Positions 1 through 13,075 of a DNA stretch of 64,000 bases are shown here, piece after piece (position 1 is the first letter of the stretch; every line of letters starts with the position of its first letter). The stretch lies in NCBI GenBank assembly GCA_021234155.1, contig JAJEKV010000026.1, positions 17,777,147 through 17,841,146 of the forward strand, in the 5' to 3' direction. The notes below the pieces were generated by a model that did not search any database, was not told where the DNA came from, and saw nothing but the letters and a program-made list of their open reading frames with translations. The stretch is from Isoetes taiwanensis (taxonomy: Eukaryota > Streptophyta > Lycopodiopsida > Isoetales > Isoetaceae). The position numbers were made by a program, and so were the translations under genes.

Positions 1-849
1 TTCGGTGCTTCGTTTCGGTTACGTATTGCTTTCGGCGGATGAGGTTGAACATGCGTGATGCGGATGGAAGAGTGGTGTCTCCTTGGGAGATTGCGCCACC
101 CAAGGATTGCGTATGCATGGAAAATGGTAGTTATTGGATATTGCCCCAACATTAGGGTATCAGCGTAACAGTGATGCGATATTATTGTTATTGTTATGCA
201 TGAATGTGAATCCCAATGTCCCTCCCCACTTGGTCCTTGTGGACTAACCCGGGATGTTTGTTGTGTTTGGCAAGATGGCTTGCGTCCTAAAGCCATGATT
301 GTGTGTTGGACCTAGACTCTTTGTTACGGTGGTTCCAGCGAGAGGCGGTAGGCTTTATGTCACAAGGAGCGAGTTCTGCGAGATCTAATATAGATTGTTG
401 GTTGTATTATGCACTTAAAGGCAACCCAGGGAGGTTGAGGCTCAAGACAGGATGGAGGAGTCTTAGAGGTAGCTACAGCGACTCCTCCTGGTCACTTCGA
501 GGAGAGGGAGAGATCAAAGACCAGTGAGCATGGGTGTGAGGGTAGCCTTGGGGTTTTGTATATATTATGGGTGTATTGTGAGATGGGGATAAAGTGAACT
601 CTTCTTTTGTATGTGTGTGGCCTTGGAAGTAGGATCTTAAATGATTTGATTGTAACAAATATTGCTGAATAGAAGTTAAGTGATGATTTGATTGTCTATA
701 TCCAAGGTTACTTAGTGCGGCCGGGCCTAGGCAAGGAGCTAGATGGATTCGATTGATATCGAGAGCCCAAAGGGGTCCGACAACAACAGACCCATAGAAT
801 TAGGGGTTAGAAACTTAAGAAGTCTGGAAGTAGAGTGTTTTATGGAAAA
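1..849. other. flank or leader of the decayed gypsy element
   Basis: No gene was recognised here. The stretch lies directly upstream of the gag-like region of the Ty3/gypsy element and could include its 5' LTR and leader. I could not match it convincingly to sequence after 4960, so LTR boundaries, primer-binding site and target-site duplication are not called. Short open frames here have no recognisable similarity. Confidence 0.35.
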
Positions 850-2606
850 TGAACCATTAGATCATTTTCCGGTGGTTACTTGAGGATGTGGGAAGCGATG
901 CGATTCGGTGAGGTAACCTCCCCTACGATGCTTGAACAAATTTTGGCAGCCATGCGGCCAAACACCATCATGCAACAACAACTTCGCATGGGATCTTACG
1001 ACCTTGATAGTCAACAAGGTTTTAAAGCAATGAAGATGGAGACCTTTGGTGGTAAAAGATACCGCAGAGCCCGAGGATCTTGATGCTTGTGGTTGAAAGG
1101 GATAGAGTTTTATTTTTCCGAAGTTAAGAAAACTTAGACCTATTAAAGGCAATATACATTCTTAGATATCTTTGATGCTTGGACCGCCAAAGATGCGGTG
1201 GGAGAAGAGTATAGAAGGCTAATCATCTTTTTAAAACCCGGGTCACATGGGTACCTTCAAAGTGGCATTTAAACTCCATTATTTACCTGGCTGAGTTTGA
1301 GTTAGGCAGGATGAACAAGTTTAATTTGGTTCAAGAAGATGTTAGAAGTATAAGCCAATGTATTTGGGGCATTACAGTATGGACCCACTATGGCCGATTG
1401 GCGCAATTAGTATAAGTTTATTGAGGCTCAAGCCCAGGAGTTGACTTTGTTAGTTGGAGGTAATATCGGCTTAGAAGAAACTGTAAGTCTCAGTTCAAGA
1501 GCAAGTCAGTAGGATCACAAAAGTGAGAGGGAAACAATCAAGGAATACCCTCATAGCCCGGTCTTAGCGGCTTACGGAGATACTGAGGAAATGCATGTCC
1601 TGAGGGAAGCGGTCAAATGGACCATAGGATGAGTTGAGGCTTGAGAACGTTAAGTAGAAAGATTGTGTTATTATTGGCTGGGCATATTACCGGTGGCAAA
1701 ATAGAGGCAATGCGGGGACGCAAGCTAGTAGTGGGAACCAGGGAGACTAGAATATATGAGCTACGGTGGCGAGTCATGAAGTGTTAGTGGACCTGAGAAT
1801 ACTCACGTGGAGGAGAGCTGCGAGCTAAAAAAGCGGTCCACATTGGAAGAAGCGGGGAGGCGACGCCGGATATGCGTGCATCGCCATTGGTGGAGAACCC
1901 TGCGGGTATATTGCCTACGGCGTTATCCATCCTACAAAGGCCAGCATTCGAGCATAACCTTTTTCATTTTACGTTTGGCGGTGTTGCTTTACACAATTTT
2001 ATTCCTTTGGGTGAAGTTTGCTTTCAGATGGGTTTTGGCGAATGTCATTTACGCAGGAATCTAGATCGTAGAGGTGGGAATGGTGTGATTAAGATGTCGG
2101 ATGGATTTGTTACTTACCAGCACGGACTTTAACTTTGTGGGCTAAAGTTTATACTAACTTTGAAGTCCTTATGCGGGTAAGTATGATTTAATCTCGAGAT
2201 GTCGGTTGGCAGGTAGGGGCCTACTATCAAGCTGTAAAAGTGTTCTTTGCACCTTGTCAAATGGTTCTATCAAGGGTGGTGAGTAAGCCCTATGCTCTCA
2301 CAGACGCCGGAGTGTTGACACACTTAAGCCGGAGCAAAGCGTATTGTTAGCGCCAAGAGAGGAATCATGTATGTTGGAATGATAAGTAAAAGGCTGCCGA
2401 AATGCGAAGCCTTGTTCAAAACTGTGGGGAGGTGTTAGAAAATTGAGGGGTGACGAGTTCTTGAGCGCCTGCTTTCGGGAGGTGAATCATGATATTGAAT
2501 TGCTTCCGGGGATCGCACCACCATGACCAAGGTCCTCTCGTTTTAATGTGGTGGAATGGCGGGGCTTAAAAGCGGCGAAAAATTGGTAGAGCAAGGGCTT
2601 TATTGG

Positions 2607-3080
2607 GCTAACATCTCCATTTAGACTCTGTCTTGTCGTAAAGAAGGATCGTCTGGCGTTTATTATTGTAGACTATCGGTACGTGTCGGTAACCATGAGA
2701 ATGGTTGCGGCATATGATGGATGTCCCCATTTGATTTAAGTGGTAGCGAGTTCTTTTCAAAAACTTGCGATCGCTTCCTGAGATCAGGATTAAGAAGAGG
2801 ATATTCCTAAAAGCTGCTTTTACTTTGAATATAGCCATTATGAATTTGTGGTAATGCCATTTGAACACAATGCAGGCCACTTTTATGAGGAGCTTATGAA
2901 TGATGATATTTTTGAGACCCATCTTGACCCGATTTTTGCTTGTGTTTTTCGACTGATATTACGATTTACTCAAAACGCGAAAACCGCGTTGAACATTTGC
3001 TTCGGTTTAAGCTTTAGCAACATAAACTTTATGGTAACAAAGGAATTGGCCCGGGATCACGAAAGGTAAAAGCTATACAG
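2607..3080 (+). pseudogene. gypsy reverse transcriptase remnant
   Basis: The translation shows LCLVVKKDRLAFIIVDYRY, the degenerate start of the RT palm (family pattern VVKKKDGSWRLCVDYR). After broken sequence comes EEDIPK, then YSHYEFVVMPFEHNAGHF and ELMNDDIFETHLDP, matching the HYEFVVMPFGLTNAP..F..LMNDIF block of Ty3/gypsy RT. The catalytic YLDD segment should follow but is lost (CVFRLILRF is read instead). Several stops and at least two frame changes separate the blocks. Assignment to gypsy RT is firm; the remnant has no coding capacity. Confidence 0.88.
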
Positions 3081-3109
3081 AATGGCCACAACCTCAATTT
3101 GTAAGGAAA

Positions 3110-3480
3110 TGGGGCATTCATAGGATTAATTGGATATTATCGCAAAGAAGTTTGTAAAGCATTTTTTCGAGCGACTCCATTGACCACCTACTTCAAAAGA
3201 TTTAGCATTCCAATGGTGGAGGTATGTGACCAAAGGTTTTCAAATCTTAAAAGATGCTTACGGCGCGTACACCCATTTTAAAGATTCCATCTGTAGATGG
3301 GACTTTTGTGTGGTAGCGATTACTTCGAACCTTGGGATTGGATGTGCTTTATTACAAGATGGCCATGTGTTGTGCATATGCATCAAAGCTTAATCGGTGG
3401 CATGATTACCCAACCTATGATTTTGATACTTGCAATTGTCCGCCCAAAGTTATTAGGCATTATCTTTCCAGGTGAACAAT
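3110..3480 (+). pseudogene. gypsy RNase H remnant
   Basis: The region begins with GAFIGLIGYYRKEVCKAFF, matching the FLGLxGYYRRFVKxFS connection between RT and RNase H. It continues with APIL-like and PSVDGTFVW segments, then NLGIGCALLQDGHVL, the family pattern D(A/T)SNxGIGxVLLQ.G. A degenerate PTYDFDTCNCPPKVIRHYL segment resembles the LELAAIVxALKxWRHYL block. The first catalytic aspartate region and other residues are disrupted by substitutions and shifts. Confidence 0.8.
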
Positions 3481-4039
3481 TTCTCTCGAGGCCCGATCGC
3501 CGAGTGTAGGTATTTCGGCTGACCCTCGGCTAAATAGTACCCGAAGCTTGATGGATGCAAGCTGCTCTTTGCGGGTATGATCTCACTATAATGTATCGAC
3601 TGGGAAAGATAACATAATTGCGAGATCGTGATTGATAGTCTGCTTGTCTTTGCCATTAGTGTTGCTAATACAATGGGACCCGCAATCTCACTTGTCCAGA
3701 GTGATTCTTATTTCCGACCTATAGTAGCAGCACTTGAGCAAGGAGAAACAAGAATCACATAAGATTGGAAGCATCCAAGTTATTCTACCGCACAATGGAG
3801 TTGTGCATACCCGGATGTCGCAGGGGCACCGAACGATTATAAAGCTCATGATAGTCCGATTATCGGGTCATCCGAGTTGAGAAAACTCTTACGCCAAAGG
3901 TGCTTAGAAGTAGTTCTTTTGGCCTAGCATGAAGAAGGAAATGCTTAGCTATGCTTAGCGAGATGTTTACCATGCAGAAGGTGAAAAGCTTCACCAAAAG
4001 GTTCGGAATTGCAGCCGTTAAATATTCACACAAAATGGA

Positions 4040-4480
4040 AAGTATGGGTATGGATTTTTATTGTGGGATTACCTAGAACACGGCGGGATATGATTCCATC
4101 TATGTAGTAATGGATGCGTCTCACCAAGCAAGCCGCACATATAACAAAATCCGCGACTACTGGCTGCGAGATATTGCTAAAGATTTTATCAAGGATATAT
4201 TAAAGATGCACATGGTATGCCTAAGGTTGTGGGGCAGAGACCACGGCGGCTTTGTTGGCCGGTTTTGGCTTGTTGTTCCACGGGGTTGGAACAATTAAGG
4301 ATGAGTGCTGACCCTGTCATCCTCAAATTGATGGTCAAGTTGAAAGAGTTAATCCGGGTTGTTGAGGACATTACTCGGGATGTATGTTCGTGAACATCCC
4401 TTACTGAGAATCTTATCGTACTTAGTTGAGTTTGCACACAGCAATACATCAGATTCCATAAAGAGTCTGACCATTTAGGC
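4040..4480 (+). pseudogene. gypsy integrase remnant
   Basis: VGLPRTRRGYDSIYVVMDASHQA corresponds to the integrase core (family pattern GLPxTxxGxDxIxVVVDRLTK) and includes its first aspartate region. Downstream, HMVCLRLWGRDHGGFVGRFW matches MPKxIVSDRDxxFxSxFW, and ADPVILKLMVKLKELIRVVEDITRDV matches AYHPQTDGQTERVNQxLEDxLR with many substitutions. EFAHSNTS follows where xFAYNxSxH is expected. The catalytic triad is not intact. Order and spacing relative to RT and RNase H support one decayed element. Confidence 0.8.
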
Positions 4481-4960
4481 ATTATATGGGCAAGAATACC
4501 CGATACCCTTGACTTGGTGTAGTCAGCAGGTGTAAAAGTTGATTTGAGGTCGAGACCATGGGGGAGGATATTGCTTCTGACTCAGCATTATTAGACAAAA
4601 ATATTGCCAAAGCAGAGCAGACAAAAGCAATATGGGATAGCGGAGAAGACCTTTAGAATTCGGAGAATGATATGAATTTCACGAAGATTAACCCTAGCGG
4701 GGTACATTGAAGTTTAAGAGGCGGCAAACTAGCACCTGAATATCTGGTCCTTTTAAAATCATACGAGAGGATGTGAGGCATCTGGATTTGGAATTATTGG
4801 CGTCAAGGTCCATAATCTATTCCATGTTAGCAACCACCTTGAAATATCTACGGTGATCCATCATATCATACCGGATAACTTGGTTGCGATGAGAAAGAGA
4901 CACTGTGATAAAACCTCAAAACAATTTTGTGAGTTGATACTGATGCTTGAATAGCCATCA

Positions 4961-7900
4961 ATACCCTAGTCAATGGATATCAAAGTTCAAAGTTATATCA
5001 GACATTTCCACTTAACTCATGAGGACATGAGTTATTTTTAAAGGTGAAATGTAACAAATCCCGAGGGGACAGCTTGTATCAGGTATTAATTTGTATGAAA
5101 CTTAGGTGGTATCGTCCATGGGTGTGTTGAGAGCCATTTAAAATCTAAATAAAGAGAAACTTTAGCTAAGGTAACTTTAAACCTTAATAGAATTGAATGC
5201 TAAAAACACACTAATCGGGGAAAGAAAAGAATCATTGGTACCGGATAGCGAGGATCTAGCTCTGAGATGCATGCCAGCATACCAAACTCACCATCGGCCT
5301 GATCACAGGATGGATCTGCCCCGGGGATTCTGCTGATCGGTATAACCCATGAGAGTTCAACGGAGGGTGTTTTGGACCATTTCGTGCATTATGCCTTAGG
5401 GTTCTGGTGTTTTAGGCACTAATTTGGAGCAATATCTAGCCGCAGAGAGGTCAAATTGCCTTTTAAAATTGCGTATACAAGGGGTTTTGCACCCTCAGAA
5501 ACGCGGATGCCCTTTATATGTATAAGTGCATCAGGATCACACTTGAAGTGTTCTTAAGGCAAGGGTATATAAGAAACCGAAGAGAGTTGGCCCGGGATGG
5601 GCAAAGAGGAGGAAAGAGAATGGTTAGGTGATCAAATTGGAAGCGAGGAAGCCGAGAGAAACAAGAGTCCAAAGCTAAACTTCGAATTGAGTTGGTCTAT
5701 TTCATGATTTCTGCGGCTTGTTTATGTAAAGGCTGAGTCCACTGAAGCATACCACCGCACATGCTTAAACTCCAGTTCATGAATAAAATCGCGTCATGCC
5801 CATTTACTCGTACTCCCAAATCCGTGACCACAGCAGATGCGATCATCCGTCTTATGAACCGCAGCTTGCTTTGGTGGCTGTAACACCTTCCGCCACATGC
5901 GCCTCTGCATTTAGCGGTGGATTTGATTTATAGATCCGGAGTCTTCTCCTCACGATTCCTACTCTAAAGCTAGTATTTTTTGTTGAATGTATTTGAACGC
6001 GTGAACTCTTTGCACGGGGCTGACTTGTAGATCCGATTCGACCGACCAAAGGCTGTTGTTGAGCATTACGCGAACTGTTACGATGATTTTCTAATTTCTA
6101 TTGAAGGGAATACCGGTGGGTATCCCAGGACCTTCTAAACATTTTAAAGTTAAAACTTAAACTACATAGAAGTTGTTATAAAGAGTTAAACAAAATCCTT
6201 AAGTGTTCTTATTTGGCCTTTACCTTCTACCAACCGTAGGCATACATACCCCATGAACCCAAGCCCGTGGAATATTGTTAAGATCCATAGTAGAGAAAGA
6301 GGTATCGCGGCTAGTGTATAGCGGGATGTTTGTCGTGTACACATCTAAATATGTGGTAGGATTTAACCCTAATTAATGGCCCGACCCGAGATGGAAAGAA
6401 CGCCCGATGTTAATCCCACACGTAGTTATCACTCATATATAATTAGGTTCCTTTTACGTTTGACACTATTTATTTGAAGCTAATTGGTTTGAAGCATTCT
6501 AATGTGCGACGCGGTAATGTGACAAAATTCTTGCGACCTTTTCCCTTTGTTTGGGTGCTTTCTGCCTTTTCCCGTTTAGGTGCTCTGTAGGTACATGGGA
6601 CCTACATTAGCATGCCGGTATGTAACGCATAGCGGGGTTTTCTTCAATGTTTTTAATGCGGCTTTTCACTAAAGGTTTTCCTATGATTTCATTGATGTAT
6701 TCAAATGGATGTACTAAATAAATTAAATCTAGAGTGCAATTCGAGCCATTGATTTTAGCCTTTTTTAATGCTTTCGGCAACCGATGGCTATGACAAAAGC
6801 CCTTTTTATTAGGTGTGGTCGCGTAATAGGCATGAAGGGCCGTGATTTTAGCCTTTTTCAATGAATTGACAACCAATGGCTGTGACAAAGCCTCTTTTGT
6901 GTGGTAGTGGTGCATAATGGGCACATGAAGGCTTGAAGAGCATGTAGTGCGGTTTCCGTACGTGACACGTTTCTTATCATAACTTTTTGATCGAGCTACG
7001 TTTTGAGGATGATTTTATTCGTTGGAAAGCTCTCGAGATCTTTTGATGGTGCATGATATGGATATGTTTGGGTAAGTTATCTAGAGCTAAAACAACAATT
7101 TTGCGGCCGGGTTTGGTAGGCTTTCACATCCTACCAGGCGATTATCTGAGGGATTAGCTATTGGATATTGTTTATGGCAATTTCGAATGAAACTTGCAAA
7201 AATTACCATGCATTTTTAGATTTTTGAGGCGGAGTTATTAAGCAAATTCCAAGGCTTCTAGATCCTTGTGCTAACAAAAGCGAGAAGCACGTTCCACTGG
7301 TTTCTCACCACAAGAATCCATGGAGGCCAAAGGCTGGCTATTCCAAATTCAGTTGAAAAATGTTTGTGTATGGGTGTTGCAAACTTTATGACTTTGAATA
7401 ATGGGACAATCCAACTATATGAGCTTTAGAATAATGGGATCAATCGCTCACAATAACAAGTAGCTTTACTTATGTTCTATTTGTTTTATTGTGATCCAAT
7501 TCAAAGCTTCTGGTGATGAGAAGCCTCAAATGAATTCTAGTCTTTTTGGTTTTGAATTCACAAAATTTTTGTCATCGGTCCCCTAAGACCACAGAGGGCC
7601 AAAAAGCCCACGCAGCTTACAAACCATTAACATCAACATATAAAAATTAAATCCCCGACACACATAACAACCATTGACATTAACAACTGACACATAGCTA
7701 CCATGCGGTTTAAATTAAAATCCCCATAAACCCCCTTTGGTTTGGGTGCATATTCAGCGGGGGTGGCGTGGGGCAGCGAGAACCCTCATAATTGTATTTT
7801 GCACCCTACGAAATCAACCATATAGTGATACGCTTTGAAATCTTATGGTATTTTTGCGAGAATCTTGTTATACGGTATAGCAAATTTTTGTACTTGCATA

Positions 7901-9900
7901 CCCACAAATGGGGAACTGCGTGCGGTGTAGATTAAGAATAAGGGGTGAATATGCCTATTCAGCGACTCTGGATTGCGGTCACTTGCTTGTGTGAATATAC
8001 AAACCAAGGGTTAAAGTTTTAATTTAAATGTGTTAGACCCAATGGTTTATTGTTAATTAATGTCGATGGTAGTTCATGTGTTGATTATGTCGATAGTTTA
8101 CATGTGTTGTGACCGGTGACCATGGTTTTCTTCAAATCGACCAAAGTCAGGCTTACCTGGAAATCTCCTCAAATCGACCCAAACCACTTCTTATAACCAC
8201 GTTCTTTCCAAAACTAGCTCTGGCTTGATCATTTCTTCTCAAAGCTTGAGATAAATAGATAAATTCTCCGATTCGACTGGCCACATGCAAATGTGAGGAA
8301 GGTCATTAATGCGGGTTATATCGGCTGGTCGGTCTATTTCAAAAGCAGTAGGTGCGCCGTGTATTTGTTGTTGGCCGCCGTTTGTCTTCAATCCCATAGG
8401 CTGATATTGCAACCTCAGACCCTAGAATCTATTCCGGGACCGCCATGGCTTTTAATGAGGCCCGGCCCTTCCCCTTAAGCTCTTATATAGCTTTTCCTTT
8501 TATTATTAACAATTTTTCCCCTTGTTAACAAGATTATTTTCTTTATGTTTTTCCATGGTTCTTCTTTGCGTCCACTTTTTCTTCAATATAACTTATTTGG
8601 AGTTCGTTACGCTTCTTCAATGATCCGTGGACATACGTTTTTAGCACTAGAATCACGCCCAGAGTGACCGTAGAAATTTCAGAAGCCGGCCTTTCAGCCG
8701 GTAGTTCGAGTCATCATTTTCGCGGTCTTTGAGACATTGATCCCATCTTTGTGCTTAAAATTGTAGCTTAAAATCCTCATTTGAAGCTTCAAAGTCTTAA
8801 ATCTTTATATTTTGGGTTGGTTTGATCTATGTGGAAGGTTTAAGCAGGTTTGATAAAATGAGATTGGTACGCTCTTTTTGGTTGAGTGGTGCGTATAAAC
8901 AAGCTTACGGAGGAAGAGTGAGAAGATGACCCTAGCTTTGGCCTTCTTCACGAGGGTAAGGTATAAGCGTCTTTTGTTTCGACCTTGCATTTCTGACCTA
9001 ATCGAGGAATCCCTTGACCTAATTGGGGGAATCCCTTTAAGCAAAAACCCTTCTTCAATCAGCGGGTACGGCGACATTGGAATTAATCCAAATTACGGTA
9101 GACTTTTTGAAACCCTTCAGCGATTAGGAGCTCGATTCTTGTCTTTGCATAAGATTCACATCATCCTTGTGTTTACACTTTACAAGAAGATTACGATTAA
9201 CACGAGTGACAGCGTTACCCGAGGGCCTTCTAATATTCTTCAAACCCCTTCTCTAAGGTACATCGAGCATTGCTGCCTAAAGGAGAACACATTTTTTGCA
9301 TAACACTATTTTTGATTCCGAAAAACATCATCCGGATAGAAATCCACTTTCATTTGACATGCTCATGCAAGCCTCACTCCTTATTGCTCACTTTCGGGAT
9401 CATTGGATCCCAAGAAATAATACTAGAAATATTCTAAATTAAAGGATACAACTTGCGATCCTGTGTATAACAAATGTTCCCCATATAGTAAAATATGTAT
9501 AAGTTACTATACATTATATGGAAATATACATATTATAATTGAAGGTCACCATTTCTTATAAGCAACACAAAAATAGTACAATGCATGAGAACTGACAAAA
9601 GGGGAGAAAAATACATGCTCCAAGAACCTTGTGTTTACAGAGTAATTAAATTGCGATGCTTTTCCAGGCCAAATCATTAAATGTTGGGCTCATGTATCAA
9701 CTGCCATGCTTGCCAAGCTCTTGTTTAAATGATCTATACAACCTCTTTATCTATTCCCTATAATAATAGGGGCATGATTTTTTTGATTTAAATTACATGT
9801 AAAATAAATGCACTAAAATATCCCCATTGTTTATGGTTTCACGAACTTCTAACTTCCTAAAAACCCCCTCCACAAATTTGCGACTCTACATACTTGCCAG
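4961..9900. other. gene-poor intergenic sequence
   Basis: I see no supportable gene here. Short open frames (for example 8926-9303 on plus) have no recognisable motifs. The only clear structure is an imperfect tandem duplication at 6746-6930. A TATA-like GGGTATATAAG at 5562 has no gene behind it. The 9480-9545 stretch is strongly AT-rich. Confidence 0.5.
6746..6930 (+). repeat. imperfect tandem duplication of about 90 bp
   Basis: Two adjacent copies share GATTTTAGCCTTTTT-AATG, then a diverged stretch, then CAACC-ATGGCT-TGACAAA-GCC and a GG-GTGGT-GCGTAATAGGC-like end. The first copy begins near 6746 and the second near 6838. The copies are diverged by substitutions and small indels, so the duplication is old. 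Confidence 0.65.
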
Positions 9901-11270
9901 ATGACATGCCCGACCAACTCGGTGGCATAAGGATGGCTCCACCTCGCCCATGGTTTCCCGCGTAGAAGACCCCGGAGACCTTGAGACCACTTCACAAAAG
10001 CGAAAACCTGGTCATGATCCAACATCACGATTTTTAGCGTGTTAATATACCCTTACCCATGCAGATACACCATTACTTGGACAAATCTTATGTAACCTGG
10101 AGCCCAACCAACAATTACCCGAATAATAGCATTTTTTTTAGATAAGATAGCCGCGAAGAATAGTTGAGTTTATCAAGTGTCTTTGCGTAATGCTTGGTGA
10201 GATAGCATTCTCTCGGCTCGTCGAGTTGGAGCAACACGGCTGGCCAAACCCGTCATTTAGTCCGGTTTCGAGGATGCTTTATCCGGTGCGCATCCTCGCC
10301 ATGGCAATCACTTGCAAGGGACCCCTTCTCGAATCCGAAGACTGCCCAGCCGCGGCTACGCGGCCGGAAGGATGAATTATCGCCAGTCACTTGAGGCTAA
10401 ATACTGCCGAAGTGGGCTGTGTATAAGTGACGGTGTCATTCGGGATCTTGGCCACTTGATCCATGGGCGGTGTACATGTGGTGATTTGACTACGAGATAC
10501 CGCGGGCTTATGCCCATTGGTGTTGTTTATTCTAGTATTATGATTTGCTTTCGGGCATAGTCCCAGAGTTCTCTTGTCTTTGGGGGCTAGTCCCCCGTTT
10601 GATTTTAACCCGGCCTTTTGGTTTGGTCACGGGCTTGGTCCCCGAGTTTTCGATCTGAGCTTTGCCTCTCTTTTGTATTAGGTCCCATAACCCGATTGGG
10701 TTCATGAAGACGTTAAAATTTCTTCCTTCCTTCCTTCCTTCCTTCCCTCTGCATAGGTTTAGAACCAAAAGAAATGTTGGCTGAGCGCCCGCGTATTCTT
10801 GTATATAATGATATGGGTCAACAACAAAAAAAAAATAAAATCCAAATATAGCAACTTCCTCCTTATTGTTTTCAAACACATTGGGCTTTGGCTCGCTCAT
10901 TCTCATGAAATATCTTGCCCAGAACGAACACGTCCTTTTCCTTACATTCTTTATGGTACTAAATCCACGAACGTAGTCTTTGTTGTTCTTATGATTCTTT
11001 TCTAATAACTTCAACATATTGATCGGCACCACAAAATAGCTAATTTATTGTCAATTATTTCTAGTTCGTGGAAAGCCTAGAAACTTGATGGGTGAATCTA
11101 TGCTTTACTATCTTAATTGTTAGTCTCCAGAGTACACACCTTTGTAATAATAGTTATATGAAGTTGAATTGTATTTTATAAGTCCTTTGCTATACTAAAA
11201 TCGATCCCAAAATCTGGAGCTCAATGCACACCATCATACTTATAGTATGATCGTGATTCTAACTATTACA
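9901..11270. other. non-coding stretch with a tetranucleotide repeat
   Basis: No gene was recognised. It contains a short (CTTC)n microsatellite at about 10721-10747. The minus-strand open frame over it, which reads KEGRKEGR, is a by-product of the repeat. Confidence 0.45.
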
Positions 11271-11275
11271 TATTA

Positions 11276-12195
11276 TCATATTGATGGCGTGTCTTTGGAG
11301 CATCCGATACCTTTAACACCATACCATAGGGTATTTGCATTTTTTTTGTTCCAAGTTGAACTGAGAAAGAATTTCTTTTGAACTTTCTCCATAGTTTTCA
11401 AGTCTCTAATGTCAATCGGACCCATACTTCCACATCCATACAGCGAGACTAGATCAACTGTTATGCTAATCTTCTTTTTCAAACTGAAGTTCCATATCTA
11501 CTGGCTTTGCATCGTTGCATTGCATGTAGTGCTTTGAGGCCATTTACTTTTGGTCCGCGACAGTTCCAACCGGACTCTTATCCACCTAGTATCCCAAGGT
11601 ACTTGCAGCTATTGCTAATTCTACAAGTTCCTTGTATTGTATAAATGATCGATCTTATTGCCCCCAAACACAACCACTTTAATATTATATTCACTTGCAT
11701 GTCCAATGAAAGCGTATCCAATACCTTTACAACCCTATATCCTCCTGAATAACACAATACTACATCATTAACATATAAAAGTAGCACAAAACATACCAAT
11801 TTATAAGCGTTCCATCTCCACCATGGTCGCATCCGACATTCAAGTTGGTCTATAAAAAGACCAAATAATATAGGCGACGAGGACATTCACATTTTACTCA
11901 CATTGCTCTTCACAAAATCATTACAAGTGAAAGGACAATTTGAACTAATACCTTTTCATATAGTTTTCAAGCTGCTTATACATATTCAACATGAATGCTT
12001 CAACTTTCCATTCTTTCCCATAGATTGTTTATCACCATATCGAAATCCTTGGAAGTCAACAAAGGCGACATATAGGGCATCTTTTTCAAAAAGCGAATCT
12101 ATCATTGCACTACTCTTGATCAAGTGCTCAATAGTGGACCTTCGAATACGAACCAGCTTACCCACTACCCTAGCATTATTATGCTCAGCCCACAT
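11276..12195 (-). mobile_element. LINE (non-LTR retrotransposon) ORF2 fragment
   Basis: On the minus strand the pieces follow LINE reverse-transcriptase order. At 12195-11986 HLIKSSAMIDSLFEKDALY followed by VAFVDFQ matches the family block ending (C/A)FVDFxKAFD. At 11886-11578 SPILFGLFIDQLE, then LLLYVNDVVL (family LLLYADDLVL, with the catalytic ADD changed to VND), then LDTLSLDMQVNIILKW match the YADD region and the following helix. At 11482-11276 SLYGCGSMGP and EKVQKKFFLSSTWNKKN match the post-RT YGCEVWG and xxVQxxFLxxxLGVKKxT blocks. Frames are broken and the catalytic motif is lost, so the fragment is dead. Confidence 0.82.
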
Positions 12196-12199
12196 ACTA

Positions 12200-13075
12200 A
12201 TTTTTAAATATTTTTATTTGAAAGGATCTAAAATACGACACCCAGAAAACATCTCACGCTTGGCTTTGGCGGAGCCGGTAGCGTTAGAATGAAGTGGTTG
12301 ACAGCAAACTTCTAAAATTTCATTTGCTTAGTGGCTATTAGATTCGTGCAGGCCGAGGCCTACACTTCACTTAGCTTCCATGCGGTTCATTCAAAGGTGC
12401 ATTCATCGATTTTCATTGAAGCAAACAAAATCAAACATGTATCGTTTTCCGAGTCGGATTCACGAGGAGAGTGTTATGGCGGAGATTTTGTTTTGACCCC
12501 TCCTTTCAAGTCGTGTAATGCGATGCATGCATGATCACCATATGATGATTTTTTCTCATTGCATATTCTATTTAGGGCTTTGCTTTGAGCTCATTACATT
12601 CCATGCAGCAAAGATTACGGTTTCAAATTCTGGATTACGCAATCGTTTGTCTTTTTGGTAAATTTTTACGAGGAGTATTCTTTGCTAGGATTTATAATGC
12701 GAGAATAACTTTCTTCGTATATAAAAACCCTTCCTGCTGCGGATCTAATGCATTTTCCTCGACAGACTTCATATGCGGACCAGTAAAGGTTGAATTTAGC
12801 CATGCTAATTGCGAGAAGCTAGCAACTCCATAGCAAATCAAGCGGTAGAGAGATTTGGAGAAACATTTGTCGATGGGATCTCTTCTATGGCGGCCAGATC
12901 TCATGATTACACTTAGTTCTCGCGATATGTTGTGATACCTTGCACAATACATGCGCCTTAAGATTCATGAATGAATATCATTGCATTTATTCCATCACGG
13001 GGTTCTGATTAAAATATATCAAAACAATTGGTGGTGAAACACATATCCATTTAAAGAAACTTGAGAGAAGAGGCC
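12200..13075. other. stretch without recognised genes
   Basis: Several short open frames occur on both strands, the largest at 12331-12534, 12585-12833 (plus) and 12692-12952 (minus). None has a recognised motif or obvious exon structure. The minus-strand segment KSVEENALDPQQEGFLYTKK looks protein-like but could not be assigned. Confidence 0.4.

Larger units (their letters stand above)
850..4960 (+). mobile_element. decayed Ty3/gypsy LTR retrotransposon, internal region
   Basis: Family signatures occur in the canonical Ty3/gypsy order on the plus strand. There is a gag-like stretch (about 860-1380, with FDAWTAKDAVGEEYRRL followed by an AEFELGRMNKFNLVQEDVR-like segment), reverse transcriptase (2607-3080), RNase H (3110-3480), integrase (4040-4480) and a C-terminal tail (about 4690-4870, with a LAPEYLGPFKI-like segment and VHNLFHVSNHLE, the usual end of plant gypsy pol). 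All frames are interrupted by stops and shifts, so the copy is not functional. RT before integrase separates it from Ty1/copia. LTRs were not resolved. The clade is uncertain; the tail resembles that of chromodomain-type elements, but no chromodomain could be read. Confidence 0.85.

Noticed and set aside
10538-11032. 164-residue minus-strand open frame
   Set aside because: It crosses a (CTTC)n microsatellite, has no motif, and composition changes abruptly along it.
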